From Prorocentrum cordatum (Eukaryota > Sar > Dinophyceae > Prorocentrales > Prorocentraceae), in NCBI GenBank assembly GCA_963575745.1, contig CAUYUJ010003403.1:470315-512814 (forward strand): a stretch of 42,500 nucleotides of DNA. The letters run 5' to 3'. The notes below the pieces were generated by a model. The model made no database searches and was not told the origin of the DNA. It saw only the letters and a list, made by a program, of their open reading frames with translations. This document shows, in pieces, positions 29,632-40,723 of the stretch; position 1 is the stretch's first letter, and each line of letters starts with the position of its first letter. Both the position numbers and the translations under genes were made by a program.

Positions 29632-29997
29632 GGGGGGCACCGGACATCGAACATCGGACCTGCATCTGTCGCCGGCGGGGGTGTCGCAGGTTGGCACTGT
29701 GGCACCAGGCAAGTGTGAGACAGAATATCAAGCAGCACATACATGTACACGCTTATGACATGACCGAACTATGATTAGGTCGGGCGTGTCCTCCTACAGG
29801 CGGGTTTTGGACAAGGGGGGCACCGGACATCGGACATCGGACCTGCATCTGTCGCTGGCGGGGGTGTCGCAGGTTGGCACTGTGGCACCAGGCAAGTGTG
29901 AGACAGAATATGAAGCAGCACATACATGTACACGCTTATGACATGACCGAACTATGATTAGGTCGGGCGTGTCCTCCTACAGGCGGGTTTTGGACAA
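29632..29997. repeat. 183-bp tandem duplication
   Basis: Unit 1 (29632-29814) and unit 2 (29815-29997) are almost identical; differences include one base near 29650, one near 29683 and one near 29731 with their counterparts 183 bp on. The end of each unit contains the left end of the inverted-repeat element described next, so the duplication copied a truncated element end. Confidence 0.95.
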
Positions 29998-30112
29998 CAA
30001 ATAAAACATACTGCAAGCATGCCCGAACATGGTCAAATATAGTAGAAAGATCGTCCTACACTATTTTTTGACTATTCTGGAATATTCCTTCTGTGGAGGG
30101 ACATGCCCGACC
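29961..30112. mobile_element. Short inverted-repeat element (MITE-like), copy 1
   Basis: The left end GGTCGGGCGTGTCCTCCTAC (29961 on) matches the reverse complement of the right end (30087-30112, CTGTGGAGGGACATGCCCGA) with a few mismatches. The interior is AT-rich (TTTTGGACAACAAATAAAAC ... TTGACTATTCTGGAATATTC) and matches the copy at 41061-41210. At about 152 bp with no coding capacity it fits a miniature inverted-repeat transposable element. I could not identify a target-site duplication. Confidence 0.8.
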
Positions 30113-30540
30113 GAAAACTATGCAGACATATCAAGGGACATCTGCGTCTTGCGCGCGGTGGAAGCTCACTGCCCGCGCCGACGAGCGGCGCGCAAAGATA
30201 AGGGTCGCCCGAGCCCCAGGACTGCGCCCGAAACTGCGATCGGTCCGGGGAACGTTGTTACAAAGCGCACCCCCCCCCCTCTGACGGTGCGGACCCACTT
30301 GGCCCCGCTGGCCCGAGGGGAGACGTGGTAACAGGATCGGGGGGCGAGAATGTCGGGAGGATGGATTCGGGATACAAGTGGGATGGATTGGAAAAGGACA
30401 CGCGAGAGGACACGAAAAACCCTTCCCATGGTCACGTTGCACTGGAATTTGGAAAGGCATGGGTGGCGAAACGCAGGACACAAAGGGTACCCTTGTTTGG
30501 GCAGGGTCGGCCTGCCAATCAAACTCGACTGGTGCCAGAC
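30113..30540. other. Unassigned GC-rich sequence
   Basis: No recognisable gene; short overlapping open frames on both strands. Confidence 0.45.
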
Positions 30541-30544
30541 CCGA

Positions 30545-30612
30545 TCCTCCTCCTCCTCCTCCTCCTCCTCCTCCTCCTCCTCCTCCTCCTCCTCCTCCTC
30601 CTCCTCCTCTCC
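30545..30612. repeat. (CTC)n trinucleotide microsatellite
   Basis: About 65 bp of uninterrupted CTC. It generates poly-Leu, poly-Ser, poly-Pro, poly-Glu and poly-Arg frames. Confidence 0.98.
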
Positions 30613-30940
30613 CGAAGGCCAGACTGGCCTTCCGTGGTCCTTTGCCGATGATGCTCCATTTGGACGAGGGGGGGGGCGGGAGAGGAACGGCACGCCGGGC
30701 CGTAGAGAAAGTGTGGGGCGGGGGGCGGAGAAAGAGAAGGACAAACATGAGGGACGGGGAGGGTGCAGAGAGCAGTGTCAAGTATGGATGGCGACATCGT
30801 GGCGAACAGGTGCGACCTCGCGTACATGAAGCAATACGAGTACGCACGTGCCACTTTCTTGGCGCGCCTCCAAATTTATGCAGCTTGAGCTGGTTGGACC
30901 AAAACCACTCCACGGTTCGAAATATTCACAGTCTTACGTG

Positions 30941-31230
30941 ATGCGTATGCGTGGTGCTCAACAATTGATGAAAACTATGAATGCTCCTTACACGCGCGTT
31001 CGCAGACTGATCATCTGTGCTGTCTGGTTACCTGGCAACAGAAGGTCTGAGGTGCGCAACCCCTTTGGCACTCCTGGGGAACATTGGGAACCGGTGGAGC
31101 GCACTATCCGATATTTGGGCAACCTGACGGGGCAATCCGCTGGATGGGGCCAGCCGGCGGAAACTTTTTGGGGCGCGCCGGGCCGCGAAGGACCTATGGT
31201 CGCAGAGCCAGGGGGTGACGCTTCGTCAGG
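30941..31230 (+). pseudogene. Possible relic of a Ty1/copia-type polyprotein (end of RT / start of RNase H)
   Basis: The plus-strand frame reads APYTRVRRLIICAVW, then NPFGTPGEHWEPVERTIRYL about 25 residues later. The order PY-R, L-x-x-C-A-V, then P-G-x-E-H-W-x-x-V-x-R-x-x-R-Y-L, matches the strongly conserved stretch after the RT core of copia-type elements. The expected TRPDI between them is not intact, and I cannot follow integrase or LTRs. This is a family-level inference from one motif. Confidence 0.45.
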
Positions 31231-31689
31231 GAGGTGCTGCCTCCTTCGTATGTGCGCCTCCAGGCGCGGCAGTCGTTTCTGCGTAAAGACACTGGGGAAT
31301 CTGACCCACTCGTGCCATGTATGATTTTGACGGGTTCCGTCTGTGAGAACCAACGTGTTGCCGACTGTGGGCGGGGACCTGCTGCCTCTTATAGTTGCAA
31401 TGGGAGAAGGCCCGGGACCATGCGCAATTCTCACAACTCGCTCACATGTGCATCGTGGTGTGCCGACCGTTACAGTAGGTCAACAGTGATTCCACATGTC
31501 AAGCGCGCCACGTTGTTTACTCGACGAAACGCAGACTGGCTGCCCACCTGCATCAGCAGACCAATAACAATGCCATGGGTGGACAAGGCAGCGCGCTGGT
31601 TACGTGCCGCGCGCGCGGCAGCGTGCCCTAAAAGCTCGGCGGAAATTGATCGGCCCATCTCGGCGCCGGGCGCCCTCGGGCTCTGCGCC

Positions 31690-33275
31690 TAGCGGGGTCC
31701 CAATTCTGGGCCTCTCGTGCCCATCGCTCGCCACTCATGTGCTCCAGCGTGTGACTCCAGCGCTGCAAGCTCCTCTGTCCAGACGGGTATGTAGAGGTTC
31801 TCCATCAGATGCCGCGCCTCCACCGTGGCGCGCTGTTTCCAACCTGACCGCGTCTCGAACTCACCCTCCAGCGCGATCGCGCGTCGTCGGCCGCAAACCG
31901 CGCCGATCAGTCTCGCAGCCTTCAAACTTGAATCCCGCGCAACTGCCATCGCCCAGCTGCCGCAGCCGCGAAGGACTTGTCGGCCAACTCCTACTTGATG
32001 ACGCCGACCTTAGCCCGCGCTTCCTGGAGCGGTGGTCGAGCCCACCGTCGTAGACACTTGGCATCGACAACTCTCTGCCCAAGTTCATGGCGGTTGCGCG
32101 CGGCCCCGCAACTTCGATTTACATTCCCTACGCAACCGCCAATTTGACTTTGCTGCCGCATCCAACACTGTTGTGCTGAATCTTTGTCCTGGCCAACCGC
32201 AGCCCCAAGCCCGCTTTCTCATCCCCCCTGCGCGCGCCCGCAATTGTGCGTTTGATTTGCGGCGAGGAGCGCCCGACTGACAAGCGCGTCAAGTGCGAAC
32301 CGCAGATTCGTCTGCGAGGGAAGCAAGCTGTAGCCGACATGCCTGCCGTGCCATTTCCGATGCCCATGTGCTTTCTGACTTTGCGCATTACCTCTTGAAG
32401 ACGCAATTCTAGATGAGTGGGCTGATGGGGTCGCCCTGCTTCGCCCCTTCGAGATCTCGGACTCCCTTCTTGCCATGTCGCACTGGATGCGCGCCCTTTG
32501 CCCTCTGTATAGCTGGGAAGCACATTCACATGAAACAGCGGCACCCTCGTGGGCCGCCAGCGAATGTCAGATGCTTGCGTGTGTTAATGAATCGAACGCC
32601 CTTTCAACATCCAGGGTAGCCTTCCATGGTGGCACGTTGAACTCGTTGCACTTCTCTGCCAACAGCGCAATGGCAAACACATGGTCATCGCAACTGAAGC
32701 CTGGCCTGAGACCAGCTTGGTCGAATATTGCCCAGCAGTTGAGCGCGCCTTGATTCGACCGCGCAGCGCGCAATTCCATATCTTACACAATCTGGGAATG
32801 GCACATGTTGGCCTGTAGTCTTCCAGCAAGCGCTCGCCCCCTTTCCTGCGCATCACTCGAATATACCATGCTCTCCAATATTCAAGCGCAGCTGCCTTGG
32901 GATCCGAGCAGCAGTAATCGCGTCTGCAATCGGCCGCATCAGCAGGTCGCATCCTTTGCGGAACAGGTCAGCAGCGGCCCCGTGTCCATCAGCGGCTTCG
33001 CCGCCGCGCAATTTCTTCGGCTGCGACCGCATCCCCTCGGGAGTAACGGCCTCTGCGGGGGCGTTTAAGGCGGGGTGGTGAAACTCTCTGCCGTCGCCGT
33101 AATTCAGCGACGCGAGAAATGCTGCGAACGCCCCAGCAATATCACGGGACTGCGTCTGCTCGTGGCCTTCTGCGCCCTGCGCGCAAGCCATGCGAGACAT
33201 CCTGCCGCCATGCCGTATATCGGCGCCTTTGCTAGGCAGGCTGGAATTAATGCTCGGGCGCGCCGCTCGGCACAT
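31690..33275 (-). pseudogene. Third LINE relic: multiply frameshifted reverse transcriptase
   Basis: Pieces in order on the minus strand but in changing frames: a finger region ADGHGAAADLFRKGCDLLM (about 33000-32935); VMRRKGGERLLEDYRPTCAI (about 32850-32790); a palm stretch LDVERAFDSLTH with the motif A Asp (about 32612-32577); motif B GAKQGDPISPLI (32447-32413) followed by a TAG; a degenerate motif C LRFALDALV (about 32310-32280); then NLGRELSMPSVYDGGLDHR (about 32085-32030) and ETRSGWKQRATVEARHLMEN (about 31850-31790), which resemble the region downstream of the RT in dinoflagellate LINEs. At least four frame changes are needed. No endonuclease was found, so the 5' end is probably truncated. 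It belongs to a different family from the other two LINEs (KQGDP-type motif B). Confidence 0.7.
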
Positions 33276-33299
33276 GCTATTGGGTTACACCGCGCCAAG

Positions 33300-35500
33300 A
33301 AGGCCCGCGATCAAGGCTGGTGGGCATCTGCCCACCTTGCCGGTGCGCTCGAGACGCCTGTCGGGACTTGCCGGGCGAGGCCCCGGCAGGGGCCGCGCGC
33401 CCCCGCGATGTTCAGCCGCTTCCGCGCGCGAGTGAGATCATCTTGGGGTGCCCTTCCACGTGCCCCTTCCCCCGCCGCGCGCATGCGCGCGCGCGTGTGC
33501 GCGCGCCTGCTCGACGACGCCTCCTAGTCGCCGATTTCGCTGGCGCTCGCTGGCAGGGGGGCCCCGTTGCGGGCGGCCAGTAGCCCTCGATCGCCTGCTC
33601 GATCTCATCGTCTGATCCCTCCCCGCAAACGCCACCCTCGCCGCCCCCCAGGTCGAGGGGGGCCCGGCGCCCGCCGCTCCTGGCGAGGGAAGCGGCGCCA
33701 CGTCCTCCCAGAAGCGCACCCCCCCCGCGACCTCTCGCGTCCCCGCGGGAGGGAGGCCAGGGCAGGCGCCGGCGCCCCGCGGCATTTTGCCACCTCCGTC
33801 CTCGCCCCGCCCTGTGGCCATAGCCCTGCGTCTTGGTCGGTCGCTGTGCCTCTTGCTTCTTCGTCGAGTCCGCGCTCGCCCTCCGCGCGGGGCGGCGGCC
33901 AGCGAGCTCTCGTTTTGTCCCCGCCACCCGTGCTCGGATGGCAACGTTCTGCCCCCCCCGAGCCAGCGCGCGCCTGCGCTGGCTCGGGTTTCGGCCGCCG
34001 CGCGCCTTGGCCTCGCCGCAGCGCGCGAGGCCGCGAGCGCCTGATTTGTTGCATGTGCTCACGCATATGCACGCGCGCGCGTTCCCGCGCCCCGTCGCCG
34101 CGCGCGGAGCCGCGACGCCGAAGGAAGCGCGCGCGGTCGTGCGCGAGCGCGCGCGCGCTCTTCCCTGGCAGCTGCAGCGCGCGAAGCAGGGGTGCAGGGG
34201 CCGTGCGGAATCTGGCGGGGCGTCGCCCGTGGCGCAGTGGGCGCGGTCCAAGGGCATCTATTGCCATTGCCGCGCGAGCAAATGACCAATGCCGGGCAGC
34301 GGGGGTGGCGCTCGCTGCGTGGCCCCGCGCCAGAGCGGCAGCTCTCCGACCCGTCGCTCCGCGCTCTGGTGGGCTCTGTTTGGCCGGAAACGCGACGCGC
34401 GCCAGTCGGGGCGGATGCCCTCGAACGGGCGACCAGCGGCGCGCTTCGACCGCGCGCGACGCGCGCTGGCTCATCGCGCGAGGCGGTTGATCAAAGGGGC
34501 GATGCATGTTGGGCAACGTCGCTGCGCGCAAGATGACCTATGGTCGCGGGGCGCCAAGGGCGACCGCTCGCTGGACAGGGGCAGCGACCCTCGCCATCGC
34601 AGCGCGATGGTTCTCGCCAGCCTTCAGACCAAGTGCGCGCGCGACTATGACTTGGGGGACTTCCCGGGCGCGCTCCGGGAACTCGCCGTGGCGGGGGCGG
34701 ATGGCGCCCGGGGCCCGCAACTCCCTCCCCGTTGCCGCTCGTCCCGACCTGGGCGGAAATGCGCGGCGGCATGGGGCTGCGTGCTTGAGATGGGTGCCCG
34801 AGACAGAGCCGCGCGGCTTACTGGGTCGGCTTCGGCACACGGGGCCAGGCGCCAACGCGCGCGTGCACGTGGCAGCGCCCAATCACGCCCGCGTGGGACG
34901 CGACATCAAAAAGGCAAATCACATCGGCAGATGTCGTGCGCGAAACAAACTACACAATCACGCCACCGAGGTGGGCGGCCCCCAGTGGGCGAGCAGCTGG
35001 GGCGCCATTTCAGCGAAGTGCAGCGAACCCCAGCAGGCGCAGCGGCGCGCGTCGCTGGCGCGGGGGGCGAGCCCGCCCCCGCCGCGGCGCGCTGGAGGAC
35101 CACGTTGGCGAGGACGTGGTGGCGCCCAAGGGCGCGGGCCAAGGAGACAAGAGACGCAATTGCCAGCCCCCCTGCTCTAATGTGAAGGCGCGCGCAGGCC
35201 ACGGGTGCGCGAGCTGCGTCGCTGCGAGCCGCGGCGGCGTCGCTGCGCAGACGCCGCCGATCGGCGCCCAGGGCGCGCCGCCCCGCTGGCGCGTGCCACT
35301 GGCGTCTTCAAGGCCAATCTACAGGCCCAGGGGCCTTTGTGGGCGCCGCCTGCAGACGCGAGAAGCCGCGACGGCCAGGGCTCCGAAGCCAGCCGGACAG
35401 GTTGGGATTGGATCCGGGCCACTGAGGGTCGCGGAAATGTAATTCAGCAGGGGAGGGGGCAAGAGAGCGTTTCTTTATGTTCGGAGATGATGGGCGTCAT
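33300..35500. other. GC-rich, CpG-dense sequence without a recognisable gene
   Basis: Long overlapping frames on both strands (up to about 300 codons) are Ala/Arg/Pro/Gly-rich and follow base composition. Many GCGCGC runs are present (for example 33478-33515 and 34066-34160). I see no domain in any frame. Confidence 0.5.
33957..33988. repeat. 13-bp perfect hairpin
   Basis: CCCGAGCCAGCGC (33957-33969) pairs exactly with 33976-33988 across a six-base loop. It has no T run after it, so it is not a simple terminator. Confidence 0.8.
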
Positions 35501-35504
35501 GGGG

Positions 35505-36720
35505 GGGGGGCGGGGGGGGGTATGAAGTAACGCCCCCCCCGCCGTGTGGCTCCGGCACCACAGCCGCGCCCGCGCGCACGACGCGACGAGCGACAAGCGA
35601 CGCTGACGACGACGACGACGCGAGCAGCATGTAGGTGGCGATCTGCCCCCCGGCGCCTGTGTACATCACAGCGCTCGCGTGCACCACAGCGCGCGCGTAC
35701 ACCACAGCGCCTGCGACATCGCAACAACCGCGTGCAACGCAGCGCCTGTGTACACTGCAGTGCTTGCGTACACTATAGCGCCGGTGTGCATGTGCACACC
35801 AGAGGCAATCATGTGCAACACAGCGCCTGTGTACACCACAATGTTTGCGTGCACCGCGGCGCCTGTGCGCGCCACAACGCCTGTCTACACCACAGCATCC
35901 GCGTGAAACGCAGCGCTACCACAGTGCCTGCGTGCATAAAACAAGTAGAAAAAGCCCGTACGTGAGGATCTGCTGGGGAAACGCCACGCCAAGAAAGTGC
36001 GGATAATCGAATGCGACGTTATTCCCTCTTCCCTTTTCCTTTACTTCCACCTTTTCCTCATTTTTCTCCTCCTCCTCCTCCTCTTACCCCCTGTCGTGCA
36101 GGTTGGCGCTACAGCGCACGTGCGCAACTCAGCGTGCACCGCAGAATGGTCTATTGAATCGGCCCATTTGGTTCTCGGACGGCCAATTTAGCTGGAGCCT
36201 CCTGGACGCAGATGGGAAGAGTTATGGTGATGCGGGCGAACTCGGAAGGACTCGTAGATTCCCCTGGCGCTCCCTTGTCCATGAAGATAATTTTCTGGTG
36301 TTTTCGGTGGAATCCACAGATGCTCCATTTTTGTCATAATGATTTATTCTAACATTCTACATACAGCGGTGGTGTTGTGTTGCACACGGCTGCTGTGGTG
36401 CACACAGGCGCCGTGGTGTACACAGGCACTGCAATGCACGCAAGCATTGTGGTGTACCCCGCTGTGTTGTACACGGCCGATGTGGTGTACGCAGGCGCTG
36501 TGGTGTACACAAGAGCTGTTGTGCCCGCGCGCGCGGTGGCACAAACTGACGCTGTGTTGCACGCGGTTGTTGTGGTGTACATAGGCGGTGTGGTGTACAC
36601 GGGCGCTGTGGTGCACGCTCGCAATGAGGTGTACACAAGCGTTGTGGTGCAGATCGCCACCTACACGTTGATGCCACCCGTCCTCCGTCATTCCTAAGCA
36701 TTCCCAGGCGCCGCCGGCGC
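35505..36720. repeat. 18-bp minisatellite arrays in inverted arrangement
   Basis: Left array 35652-35933: units close to TGTACACCACAGCGCCTG. Right array 36362-36650: the reverse complement, CAGGCGCTGTGGTGTACA. A 17-bp sequence TGTAGGTGGCGATCTGC outside the left array (35630-35646) is matched perfectly inverted at the outer edge of the right array (36649-36665), so the inversion includes flanking sequence. The central spacer (35940-36355) has a CTC-rich tract and a short unique part. Units of 6 codons keep frames open on both strands; no gene is called. Confidence 0.85.
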
Positions 36721-36799
36721 GAAGCGTGACGTCATCGACCCCCTCCACCCACCCAGATGATTGCCGTCATCGTCCCGGCATCAAAAACAGGCTCTGGCC

Positions 36800-36851
36800 G
36801 CGTCCGCGCGCACGACGACGATGAGCGACGAGCGACGAGCCACGAGCCACG

Positions 36852-36908
<57 letters not shown>

Positions 36909-36910
36909 TG
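36800..36910. repeat. (GAC)n trinucleotide tract
   Basis: GACGAGCGAC-type repeats lead into about 50 bp of pure ACG (36857-36908). Related GCGACGAGCGAC sequence occurs at 35583-35622. Confidence 0.9.
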
Positions 36911-37770
36911 CGGACCAAACTCCTATGCGGATTTTTACGCGGACATCTACGCGGATCCCAATACGCACGGCGGCAGTGCCCGGAGCGCACTGGGGGGGGG
37001 AGCGTTACGTCATAAGGGGGGGGGGCGCGGGGGCCATGACGCCCGTCATGCCCCAAACAACAAAGAAATGGTCTCCAAGGCGCGGCGCGAGCTACGGGAG
37101 GGCAACAACTCGATCGCGCACCAGTTGATCACATCGATGAGCAGCCAAGACGAAGGCTCCGGCGAACGGAACCACCCGGGTGGGAGGTCTCGCAGGGCGA
37201 CGAGAATGCGCAGTTGAAGCTCGCGGCATTCATCGAGCGCCTCGAACGCGAGGCAAGCGCGGGGCGGGGCGCGCCGTGTTGGAGGTCCTCGTGGGAGGGG
37301 GGGGGGCGGGCAGTCGTGCATCGCCGATCGGGCAAATGTGCCGCGGCTGTCAAGGACCCCCCTTGCTCGATTCAAAGGCATTACGGGCGTCTATTTCAAT
37401 CAGCTGCAAGCGGAACGCGCGGAATTCAATTCGACGGGCGCGGCGCGAGCGGCTGCCCCTGGCAGCGAAGGGGTCAACGCGACAAAAACAGAAGCCCCTC
37501 GCCGTGCCCGTCGGAGCCAGCCCGGTCGGGGTCGCCGCTGGTAGCTCATCTTCAGGCTCGCAAGCCCGGGGCGGCGGCGCCGCCTGCGCGCGCCCACCCA
37601 ATGCCCTTCCACTTCTCAAGGCTTCAGATGATGCCATGCACCATCGCTGGCTAATTCGACCGCGAGTGTTCTGCGGCGCTGAAACATGCAAGGGCTGCCT
37701 GGGTGGGCGGGCAAGCGGGTTGACTTTTGCAACGCCGATCAACCGTGGGAGTCGCGCCGCGGGTCTGTTC
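36911..37770. other. Unassigned GC-rich sequence
   Basis: G-runs at about 36990-37025 adjoin GCGTTACGTCATAA, the inverted counterpart of TATGAAGTAACGC at 35521-35533. No gene is recognised in the rest. Confidence 0.45.
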
Positions 37771-37776
37771 CCACTT

Positions 37777-37998
37777 GAGAATTTGGACGCCCGAGATGGG
37801 TACCGAAAAAATGGGTACAATGCCCAACAGCAACTGTTGTCCCAAACCAGCAGCGGCCGCTGTTGGGCAGGCGGCCCTCTGTCTCAACTGGACACAGGCC
37901 GCGGCGGCGTGGACAGCGAATCCTGTTCAAAATGAACAGGACCTGCTGCTGGGCATTGTACCCATTCTTTCCGTACCCATGTCGGGCGTCCAGAGAGA
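37777..37998. repeat. Large foldback with nested palindromes
   Basis: Left arm 37777-37839 and right arm about 37940-37998 are reverse complements with few mismatches (GGACGCCCGAnATGGGTAC, AAAATGGGTACAATGCCCA). In the ~100-bp loop lie two further dyads: AGCAGCGGCCGCTGTT (37849-37864) and TCCTGTTCA-AAA-TGAACAGGA (37921-37941). Non-coding, about 220 bp: MITE-like or a structured-RNA candidate. Confidence 0.8.
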
Positions 37999-38019
37999 AT
38001 GGCTGCCCGGGCAGAAGAC

Positions 38020-39235
38020 CCTGGCGCGCGGAGGGCGCTTCGGGGGCGCGCCCGCGCGTTCTGCCCGAGGCGGGCCTCGATGGGCACGGCCGCCCCAGCC
38101 CGCGCAAATCCTCCGCGCGGCGCGTCGCAGCGGGTCATTGCCAGAGAGGTGGCGCGCCTCACGTGGATCCGGCTCCTCTGCGAGGCTGCTCGCAGTGCGT
38201 CGGCGAGACCGCGCTTGGACTGCGGCCGCGTCGTGTCGGCGGGCTGCACGGGTTGGTCGGCTGTGCGGGGAGTCCTCCGCGAGGAGTGGGCGCCTGGACA
38301 ATGCGCTCCGCCTGGCGCCGGCGTGCAATCCGAAGGAGGGGGGGCGGCGCTTCTGGCGTCGCCCGCAGCATCTCCGACCCGGACTCCCGCCCATCCACGG
38401 GCTGATCAGTGTCTTCCCCGCGCGTGGAAGCGCCGCCGATAGAGAGAGCGCAGGAGCGACGCGGCGCGGCGGTCGGGGGCGCGAGCTCTCTGAAGCCTCG
38501 GCCGGGCCCGCGCCAAATCTGGGGGAATCGTGCGTTCTGACGGTTTCACCCTGCCCGCGCCCATCCGCCCTGGCTGCGGGGCCGGCAGTCGGCAGCCCTC
38601 CCCGCCCTGGTGTCGTCGCTATTGCGCCGCGCCCCCTCCCGTGCTTCCTGCTCCCCTCCTGTCCTGACTGTGCCAGCGCATGGTTTTTGCGCAGTCTCCT
38701 CAACACTCGTGCTCCGACACCTTTTGGAATCCCAACATGTGCACACCTGGAGGGGGGAGTCTTTTCAAGAGATGGCTTTCGCCGTAGCTCCGCGCATGCG
38801 GGCCTTCTATTTGAAGGGCGATTATATATTTGAATATCGTACCACCGCTTGGGAACATTTAGACTTTACCATCGTGAATGCCAATCTGCCCACATTTACA
38901 TAGTTGGAGGGAGGACGCCCCCACATCTGGTGACTGCGTGAGGCCACCTTGGACGTCCTGCTCCTCACGTTTGAAACCTGTGAATCTTACAATTCAAAGG
39001 GCTCCTTTTGTCAACAGTGAGTTTCGGCATCTCATCAAGTTCGCGAACAACATATTTAAATTGTCAAAGAGTGCTTGCGAAGGGCGATTCCTTTTCAATG
39101 CTGCGCTCTCGCTGCGGCGCTGCAGGCATGCTTCTCATAACACCCACTACCTGGATGGAGTGCGCATGCCCACCAAATCCATCAGGCTTTGTCACTTATG
39201 CGCCCGCGCCCAGCAGAATTGGATCACTGATGCAC
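38020..39235. other. Unassigned sequence
   Basis: GC-rich and repeat-poor until about 38700, then more AT-balanced (38770-39230). A plus-strand frame of 171 codons (38878-39393) runs into the next foldback; I recognise no domain in it. Confidence 0.4.
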
Positions 39236-39445
39236 ATGTCAAGCTCGGGAGCGGCCAAGAGGGGGGTGTCCAAGAAGGGGGGGTGCAAATCATGACCGGC
39301 GGCATGTGCGCGGCCCAGCGGGGGGACCAGGGACGTAATGAAATTATGGGAGGCGCCATGAAATCTGGGGAAATATCACGGCCCCCGCCATGATCTCCCC
39401 CCCCCCAGTCATCACCCCCTCTTTGCCGCCCCCGACAAGCTGCAC
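39236..39445. repeat. Foldback, ~55-bp arms
   Basis: The left arm (about 39238-39296: AAGCTCGGGAGCGGCCAAGA followed by G-runs) is matched inverted by about 39386-39443 (CCCTCTTTGCCGCCCCCGAC). The spacer is about 90 bp. Several mismatches and unequal G-runs are present. Confidence 0.7.
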
Positions 39446-39654
39446 AATGCTATGACGATGCACCTCTTTGGAGCTCGCACCGCTCCGCGAACCCACGCGA
39501 GGACGGGATGCGCACCGTTTGGGCGACGGAGAGATCTCGGACCTCCGAGACCCAGCGGGTCCAAGGGAGGCGCGGATCGCCACGGCCGTGGAGCGGGGCA
39601 CCCCTCCGGGGCTGCCCGGTGAACACGACCCTCCCAGGTCGTGATTCTGCCTCG

Positions 39655-39795
39655 TCTCCACGACCCTCGACCCCATCTCTGCGACGGCCCCAGAAGCCGC
39701 GAGCCGCCCAGGCGCCATCTCTGCGACGGCCCCATCTCGACGACCCCGCGGCCCCATCTCTGCGACGGCCCCATCTCTACGACCCTCGACCCCCC
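39655..39795. repeat. Short tandem array of CCATCTCTGCGACGGCCCC
   Basis: The 19-mer or a close variant occurs about four times between 39672 and 39785, joined by CGACGACCC-type spacers. Confidence 0.8.
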
Positions 39796-39799
39796 TCTG

Positions 39800-40720
39800 T
39801 AGGCCGAGGGTTCTCGCGACGCCCAGACGACGACTACGACGGTGTCGTCGGACCGTCCCGGGGTAATCCTGGCAGTGTTTCACCCCAGATCGATTTCAGA
39901 CGGCCCCAGGGCCCGACACCCACCTTCGGAGGCCAAACGCAAGGACAAATCTGTTCCGAGCCTCGCTCGATCGACCGACGACGAAGACGACGATGACCAC
40001 CACGATGACGTTCACCACGGTGACGGCGACGTCCGCCTCTCCGGGAACCTGGAAGGGCCTCCGAAATATCCTCTGAGACCCTCCGGACGCCTACGAGAAC
40101 CTCCGAACACCTGCGACGGGATTCGAACACGATCGAGGGCCTTGGAGTTGCGGGTGCCCTGACAATGGACCCTCTACGAATCCTATCATTCAATTGAAAC
40201 TGTGTTTGCAATGTTTTAGGAATGCCCCAGACATGTTCAAAGCGTGGTTTTACGTGTTGAGGACATGCTTGAAACATGGTGCTAGCCATCCGGAAAGAAT
40301 TTGGCAGCACGCTTCTTATCTATCGATCGACTTCCACCATGCGCCCGGAGGGGGTCGGGCGCCCTGCGGCGCTCGACCGCAGAGCCTCGGCCTCCTCGTC
40401 GTCGCCATCGGCATGGCAGCACCGTCAGCGGGGGGGAGGGGCGGCCCGAGTGGCGAGGGCTCGTCTCGGGCACCGAGCGAGCGAGGCGGCACGTCAGGAT
40501 CCGCCCGCGGTCAGGAGGCGAAGGTAGGAGGAGAAAGGGCAGAACACTTCGCCGACATGCGACCGACGTCGACGTCGGCGGCGGCGGCGAATCGAAGGCG
40601 ACGACGGCGGGGCGGCCGCGCCTCGTGCGCGAAGCGGCTTTGGCCATCCGCGGGCGGCCAGGGGCGCCGACGCTGTCGGCCAGGGGGGCGGCTATTGCGG
40701 AGCCGCGCAGTCCTGGCGGG
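39800..40720. other. Unassigned GC-rich sequence
   Basis: A lower-GC patch at 40185-40300 contains two CATG(T/C)TTGAA-like boxes. The rest is CGACG-rich. No gene is recognised. Confidence 0.4.
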
Positions 40721-40723
40721 TGG

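Noticed and set aside
28737-29774. 345-codon Pro/Ser/Leu-rich plus-strand frame
   Set aside because: It lies in a polypyrimidine tract and runs into the 183-bp tandem duplication; no domain.
33567-34531. Overlapping ~300-codon frames on both strands
   Set aside because: Extreme GC content removes stop codons from all frames; peptides are Ala/Arg/Pro-rich without motifs.
35652-36650. CRISPR-like regular repeats
   Set aside because: Units are contiguous 18-mers with no unique spacers, in a eukaryotic nuclear context.
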